Translations under genes and position numbers: made by a program
From: an uncultured Lachnospiraceae bacterium
GTDB taxonomy: Bacteria; Bacillota; Clostridia; Lachnospirales; Lachnospiraceae
Assembly: GCA_910586315.1 (NCBI GenBank)
Contig: CAJUIP010000027.1
Location: forward strand, 1-45,747
Length of the DNA: 45,747 nucleotides
Direction: 5' to 3'
Part shown: piece after piece, positions 41,882 through 45,747 of the stretch
How positions within the stretch are numbered: the stretch's first letter is position 1
How the letters are laid out: each line of letters starts with the position of its first letter
Notes under the pieces: generated by a model
What the model was told of the DNA's origin: nothing
Seen by the model: only the letters and a program-made list of their open reading frames with translations
The model's database searches: none

Positions 41882-42715
41882 TTATATCGTCGGATTCAGT
41901 TTTCTGCTGATGTAATTGATGCCATTGGAAATCACAATGGTAATCACAATCATCACCACAGCCACCACAGAAGCCTGCGTCCAGTCGCCTAAAGACATGG
42001 CCTGCTGGTAAATCATGGTGGCAAGAACACGGGTATCTGTCCCTCCCAGAAGCTGGGGAGTCGTGTAAGCGGTGAGACAGCCGGTAAATACCAGTACGCT
42101 TCCCGTCACCAGTCCGGGAATGCTTAAGGGCAAAATTACATGGCGGAATGTACTTGCTCTGGAAGCTCCCAGATTTCCGGCGGCCAGATTTAAATCTTCA
42201 GAAATATTATCCATAACTCCGATCAGGGAAAGGATCATGGTGGGCAGAAAAAGCTGGATAAAACCGACCACCATGGAAAATTCGTTATATAACAGGCTGA
42301 TGGGCTTCGCGGTCAGTCCCATGCTTACCAGCATGGTATTGATTACGCCCTTTTTCCCGAGAATTACCATCCAGCTAAAGGAACGAATTACCGGGCTTGT
42401 GAACATGGGGAACACGGCCAGGGCCATTAACACCCCTTTGTTCTTAGAATATTTGGAGATATAGTAGGCTGTCGGAAAACCAAGCACCGCGCTGACCGCC
42501 GTACTGATCAGGCTCAAACGGATACTGCGCCAGAATACCTGCTGGAAATAGGTACTCTTTACCAGTTCAAAATAGTTTCCCAGGGAAAACGCCCCGCTCT
42601 CATCAAAAAACGTTTTAAAAATCAGGGAAAACAGGGGGATCAGCATGAATACTGCAAGAAACAGGCATCCCGGCAAAATAAACAGCCAGTAAATCTTTGT
42701 TTTTTTCTCAAGCAA
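41882..42715 (-). CDS. ABC transporter permease, PotB type
   Basis: A 277-residue permease with six or more membrane segments; the EAA-like loop is NLAAGNLGASRASTFRHVIL near residue 182. It is the first gene of the transporter operon. No ATG is available near the expected start; TTG at 42715 after AGGATGG gives MLEKKTKIYWLFILPG, a sensible beginning. A promoter and a leader hairpin lie upstream. Confidence 0.9.
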   Translation of the reverse strand: MLEKKTKIYWLFILPGCLFLAVFMLIPLFSLIFKTFFDESGAFSLGNYFELVKSTYFQQVFWRSIRLSLISTAVSAVLGFPTAYYISKYSKNKGVLMALAVFPMFTSPVIRSFSWMVILGKKGVINTMLVSMGLTAKPISLLYNEFSMVVGFIQLFLPTMILSLIGVMDNISEDLNLAAGNLGASRASTFRHVILPLSIPGLVTGSVLVFTGCLTAYTTPQLLGGTDTRVLATMIYQQAMSLGDWTQASVVAVVMIVITIVISNGINYISRKLNPTI

Positions 42716-42757
42716 GACTCCATCCTACCTTTCTTTGTCATTCGCGACGCCAAGCAG

Positions 42758-42787
42758 AAAAGGGACCTCTGAATCCACGTCCCTTTT
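42758..42787 (-). promoter_or_regulatory. Leader hairpin before the PotB-type gene
   Basis: AAAAGGGAC (complement of 42779-42787) pairs perfectly with GTCCCTTTT (complement of 42758-42766) around 12 bases, with CTGC following. It lies between the promoter and the first gene, where an attenuator would be; the U run is partly within the stem. Confidence 0.55.
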
Positions 42788-42825
42788 GCAAGCCAGTCTA
42801 TATCACGTCCTTATATATTAACATA

Positions 42826-42854
42826 AAAATACCATTGAAAATAATAAATGTCAA
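42826..42854 (-). promoter_or_regulatory. Promoter of the Pot-type ABC operon
   Basis: Perfect TTGACA (42849-42854), 17-base spacer, TATTTT (42826-42831), minus strand. It separates this operon from the deaminase gene upstream, although read-through is possible since no strong terminator follows that gene. Confidence 0.65.
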
Positions 42855-42884
42855 TCATGTTTTACATAATATTTGTAACTCTGA

Positions 42885-44201
42885 TTATATCAGATCAGAA
42901 TATTTATCCGCCCGGATCCGGAATGCGCCCATTGCAGCTTCTAACTCTTTCTTTTCCTTTTGCAGATCTGTAAGTACGAGTTTATGATCCTTCACAAGCA
43001 GCCTTCCGCCCACCCAGACACGGTCCACATTGGAGGGGGTTGCAGAGTAAACCAAGGCGGAACAGGGATTATATATGGGAAACATATTGACGGATTCTGT
43101 TTCCACCAAAACCAGGTCCGCCTGCTTTCCCGGCTCAATAGAGCCGATCTCTGTTTCCGCCCCCAGAGCATATGCGCCGCCCATGGTTCCCATCTCCACC
43201 ACCTCCCTGGCCGGAAAAATACTGCGGTCATGGTATTTTGTTTTCTGAAACAGCGGAATCATCCGGAACTGAGTGAATAAATCCAGGGTATTGCCGGAGG
43301 AAGGACCGTCGGTTCCCACCGCCACGGTCACTCCCGCTGCCTTAAGATCCCGGACAGGGCAGACCCCCTTTCCCGATTTGGTATTGGACCCCGCACAATG
43401 AACCACCCTGGTGTCAGTTTTTGCAAGAAGCTCAATGTCATGGTCTGTCAGATGAATACAGTGAGCGGCAAGAGTTTTGGGACCCAGAACCCCCAGGTCG
43501 TAGAGGAATTCCACCGGCGTCTTATCATAGGTTTTTCGGAAAAAATCCATTTCATAATCCATCTCGCTGACGTGGAGCATATAAAAGGCGTCATGGGCCA
43601 TAGCCAGGTCATAGGCCTCCTTTAAGGTTTCCGGCGGATTTGTGTTGGTGGCATGGGGAGCAATCATGGGGTGGATTCTTTTATGACCGGCCCATTTCTT
43701 TAAAAGCGCTTCCCCCTGCTTTAAGGATTCCTCTGTGCTCTTCGCGTCGCATGTTTCCATATTGATGATGGTTTCCCCCACCCAGGCCCGCATTCCCATT
43801 TCCTCACAAGCCCTGGCCACCCAGTCTTCAAAATAATACATATCCGCCACTGCGGTCACACCGGAAAGCAAAAGCTCGCAGGCCGCATACCGGGCGCTTT
43901 TATATATAAGTTCCGGAGTCATGGCCTCAAGCTCCAGAGGAAACAAAAATTTTCTCAGCCTGTCCGGACAGTCGTCTCCCATGGAGCGGAATGGAATCAT
44001 CGGGATATGGCTGTGGGCGTTGACCATGCCGGGCATTAAAATTCCTCCCCGGCCGTCCACCGTATCGTCCGCATTGGAAGGGCCCGCGCCCTCTCCCGCT
44101 TCCAGGATTCTATCGTCTTCTATTAATACATATCCGTTCCCGTAAATATCGGCATTCCGGTTTACGGTAAGAACCGTGACATTTTTTATCAATGTTTTCA
44201 T
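42885..44201 (-). CDS. TRZ/ATZ-family amidohydrolase (MTA/SAH deaminase-like)
   Basis: A 438-residue metal-dependent deaminase or hydrolase. The metal residues are visible: MVNAHSHIPMIPF near 58, HVSEMDYE near 208, AAHCIHLTD near 240 and VGTDGPSSGNTLDLF near 288. EIGSIEPGKQADLVLV near 365 is typical of the family. Relatives deaminate methylthioadenosine, S-adenosylhomocysteine, guanine or triazines; the ligand here is open. The ATG at 44201 sits 8 bases after GGAGG. It follows the ThrE-type pair closely and is probably in the same transcript. Confidence 0.88.
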   Translation of the reverse strand: MKTLIKNVTVLTVNRNADIYGNGYVLIEDDRILEAGEGAGPSNADDTVDGRGGILMPGMVNAHSHIPMIPFRSMGDDCPDRLRKFLFPLELEAMTPELIYKSARYAACELLLSGVTAVADMYYFEDWVARACEEMGMRAWVGETIINMETCDAKSTEESLKQGEALLKKWAGHKRIHPMIAPHATNTNPPETLKEAYDLAMAHDAFYMLHVSEMDYEMDFFRKTYDKTPVEFLYDLGVLGPKTLAAHCIHLTDHDIELLAKTDTRVVHCAGSNTKSGKGVCPVRDLKAAGVTVAVGTDGPSSGNTLDLFTQFRMIPLFQKTKYHDRSIFPAREVVEMGTMGGAYALGAETEIGSIEPGKQADLVLVETESVNMFPIYNPCSALVYSATPSNVDRVWVGGRLLVKDHKLVLTDLQKEKKELEAAMGAFRIRADKYSDLI

Positions 44202-44229
44202 ATGCATTTCCTCCGTATCATGGAAAGGG

Positions 44230-44706
44230 TCAGGCGGCCCTCCGGCTGCGCCCGCCTCCTGCCAGGAAAGTGAACAGTCCCTGGGGAAGCTCAAATACAA
44301 AAATAATTCCCAGTACAATGGCCACAGCCACCTTTAAGGCAGCGAATCCCGTCTGGAGAGCCAGCGGCAGATTATCAGTCACTATATAATAAGAAGTCCA
44401 GTAGACGCCGGCTCCCGGCACCAGGGGGAAGATTCCGGGAATCAGAAACAAGGTCACCGGACACCTCTCCATGACGGCAAACAGCCTGGATAAAAAGATC
44501 ACCGCCAGCGTTGCAAAAAAAGTAGCTTCCGTGACAGAGGTCCCTTTCCCGGTCATGAAAGAATAAACCGCCCAGCCCGCACCTCCGCAGAGACCGCAGA
44601 AGCCATAATCCCGCTTGGGTACGAAAAACAGGACAGAGAACGCAATCGTTCCCACGGCCGCGCATAAAACTCCCGTCAGAAAAGGGACCGTAAATAATCC
44701 GCTCAT
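44230..44706 (-). CDS. Threonine/serine exporter family, small subunit (YjjB/DUF3815 type)
   Basis: A 158-residue membrane protein with about four hydrophobic segments, equal to the C-terminal half of ThrE. FFATLAVIFLSRLFAVMERC near 70 and FLIPGIFPLVPGAGVYWTSY near 92 are the family motif. It overlaps the end of its partner by four bases (ATGA), so both are made together. Expected role: export of amino or dicarboxylic acids with the larger subunit; the substrate is not established. Confidence 0.87.
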   Translation of the reverse strand: MSGLFTVPFLTGVLCAAVGTIAFSVLFFVPKRDYGFCGLCGGAGWAVYSFMTGKGTSVTEATFFATLAVIFLSRLFAVMERCPVTLFLIPGIFPLVPGAGVYWTSYYIVTDNLPLALQTGFAALKVAVAIVLGIIFVFELPQGLFTFLAGGGRSRRAA

Positions 44707-45485
44707 AGCAGTATCCCTCCTGTAACTCTGTGATATAGGGTAAACATAAGCCCCACGCCAAGGGCAATGGCCAGAAATACCAGCATGGCGTCCAGCATTC
44801 TCACAGAACCCGCGATGTAATCGCCGTCGGCAATATCACGAATGGCATTTGTGAAAGCCACACCGGGAACCATGGGGATTACGGAACCAATAATCATGGA
44901 ACTGATATGGTTTCCAAAATGCAGATGGTATAAAACCATGCAAATCAACGTCACCAGAGCCCCGCCCAAGATGTTTCCCACAAGTTTTGAAAGCTTGGGA
45001 GCCCCGATATTCAGCACATAGATATAAAGCAAAAGGCCCGACAGGAATGCGGCGCCGCAGTCTGAAAGGTCTCCGCCAAACAGATAGCAGAAGGTACCGC
45101 TTCCCACAGCGGAAGCCAGAATCTGCACCCCCTGGCGTTTTCCCGGCATGGCCTCAATATGGTCCAGACACTTTTCCAGTTCTTCTGCCTTGTATTTCCC
45201 CTCTTCAATCTCCCTGGACAGCTGGTTTACCGCCGCCACCCGGTTTAAATGGGCTCCGCTCACCGGGATGTGCTGGACTCTGGCAAAATATTCCTCTCTG
45301 TGGTTTCCCATTGTCATGAAAATTCCATTGCTCAAAACGAAGGCGTTTTCTGATTCAATACCATAGTAGCGGCAGATTCTGTCAATGGTCTCTTCCACTC
45401 TGGAAATCTCCGCCCCGTTTTCCAGCAGGATATGACCAGCCCGCATGGCAGCCTCCATTATCACTTGCTTTTCTTCGCATTCCAT
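44703..45485 (-). CDS. Threonine/serine exporter family, large subunit (YjjP/DUF1212 type)
   Basis: A 260-residue protein with an N-terminal cytoplasmic part (RAGHILLENGAEISRVEETI near 14) and C-terminal membrane segments, equal to the N-terminal half of ThrE. SMIIGSVIPMVPGVAFTNAI near 198 and RDIADGDYIAGSVRMLDA follow. The open frame starts with TTG in the promoter, so it is too long; the ATG at 45485 is 9 bases from GGGG, and the ATG at 45494 lies directly against it. First gene of the three-gene unit. Confidence 0.87.
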   Translation of the reverse strand: MECEEKQVIMEAAMRAGHILLENGAEISRVEETIDRICRYYGIESENAFVLSNGIFMTMGNHREEYFARVQHIPVSGAHLNRVAAVNQLSREIEEGKYKAEELEKCLDHIEAMPGKRQGVQILASAVGSGTFCYLFGGDLSDCGAAFLSGLLLYIYVLNIGAPKLSKLVGNILGGALVTLICMVLYHLHFGNHISSMIIGSVIPMVPGVAFTNAIRDIADGDYIAGSVRMLDAMLVFLAIALGVGLMFTLYHRVTGGILL

Positions 45486-45519
45486 TTTACTCATCCCCGC
45501 TTTTGTACACTCTGGTTTT

Positions 45520-45549
45520 AGTATACTCAAAATCCTGCTCCTCTGTCAA
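45520..45549 (-). promoter_or_regulatory. Promoter of the ThrE-type operon
   Basis: Perfect TTGACA (45544-45549), 18-base spacer, TATACT (45520-45525), minus strand. The leader is about 25 bases. Confidence 0.75.
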
Positions 45550-45618
45550 TGGGTCTGAAAAGACATATCGGGTTTTCGACACTTGCTTTTTTTAGCAAAT
45601 TCAAAAAATCCTGTATTT

Positions 45619-45643
45619 AAGCCATTTATGGCTTATTTTTTTG
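45619..45643 (+). terminator. Terminator-like hairpin upstream of the last gene
   Basis: AAGCCA and TGGCTT form a 6-base stem with a TTTA loop (45619-45634), followed by ATTTTTTTG. It has the form of a plus-strand terminator but no plus-strand gene lies before it; it may shield the next promoter from antisense read-through. Confidence 0.45.
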
Positions 45644-45675
45644 TCAAATTTTTGAAATTTATTTGTTGTATGGGG

Positions 45676-45704
45676 TTGTATTTTTATGGAAGACATGCTA
45701 TAAT
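45676..45704 (+). promoter_or_regulatory. Promoter of the right-edge gene
   Basis: TTGTAT (45676-45681), 17-base spacer, perfect TATAAT (45699-45704), followed by a GGAGG ribosome site at about 45715-45719. Confidence 0.75.
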
Positions 45705-45728
45705 ACAAGGATATGGAGGTTCTTCTCA

Positions 45729-45747
45729 TGAAACTTAATTATGATAA
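45729..45747 (+). CDS. Start of a gene cut by the window edge
   Basis: ATG 9 bases after GGAGG opens MKLNYD before the sequence ends. The promoter and ribosome site make a real gene likely. Six residues are too few to name a family. Confidence 0.6.

Overview
The window looks like chromosomal DNA of a Clostridia bacterium, most likely a Lachnospiraceae (Clostridium cluster XIVa / Enterocloster-like) gut species. This is inferred from moderate GC content, strong AAGGAGG ribosome binding sites, TTGACA/TATAAT promoters with 17-base spacing, a lysine riboswitch ahead of dapA-dapB, and gene families typical of that group (long U32 peptidase, DUF5662, SEC-C protein, AbgA-like hydrolase, Rpn/PD-(D/E)XK protein). 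No tRNA, rRNA, CRISPR array or complete transposase was seen. Most genes lie on the minus strand.

Layout. 1-5110: compact purine operon purC-purF-purB-purA (minus), with its own promoter and terminator. 5120-5950: a small membrane protein and a small lipoprotein; a long inverted repeat can mask the lipoprotein ribosome binding site. 6065-8085: dapA-dapB under an L-box lysine riboswitch with an intrinsic terminator. 8066-9291: an orphan corrinoid adenosyltransferase and a two-domain SSB-like protein. 9354-11621: two plus-strand accessory genes (Uma2-type nuclease, secreted transglutaminase) lying between two copies of a 109-base direct repeat. 11747-12577: YihY/BrkB membrane protein. 12794-15679: three-gene ABC importer of the TrpXYZ type. 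15972-20046: amidohydrolase, NUDIX hydrolase, a decayed MATE transporter and an intact MATE transporter. 20084-22282: AraC regulator and galE. 22724-28130: cell-envelope group zapA, U32 peptidase, SEDS glycosyltransferase (FtsW/RodA type) and class B PBP. 28253-29902: ruvAB. 30098-34633: YprB-like exonuclease, DUF5662, cold-shock protein, methyltransferase-Hsp33 pair and SEC-C protein. 34768-38721: Rpn-family protein, AbgA-like hydrolase and PfkB kinase. 38847-42715: PotABCD-type ABC transporter in the order B-A-D-C. 42885-45485: split ThrE-type exporter co-transcribed with a TRZ/ATZ-type deaminase. A new plus-strand gene begins at the right edge.

Between the genes there is a dispersed family of palindromic, MITE-like elements with ends close to GTTACTGTTCACGGG. 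Copies or fragments occur at 12660-12791, 22391-22453, 22524-22665, 36035-36094 and 37701-37789, with shorter relatives at 21199-21217 and 37595-37626. One copy forms most of the 5' leader of the pfkB-family gene. A second recurrent hairpin type, with a core like GGGGCTGTTGCAAAA, sits at several gene ends. These repeats, the ribosome-site-masking inverted repeat and the 109-base direct repeats are the least ordinary things in an otherwise largely housekeeping region.
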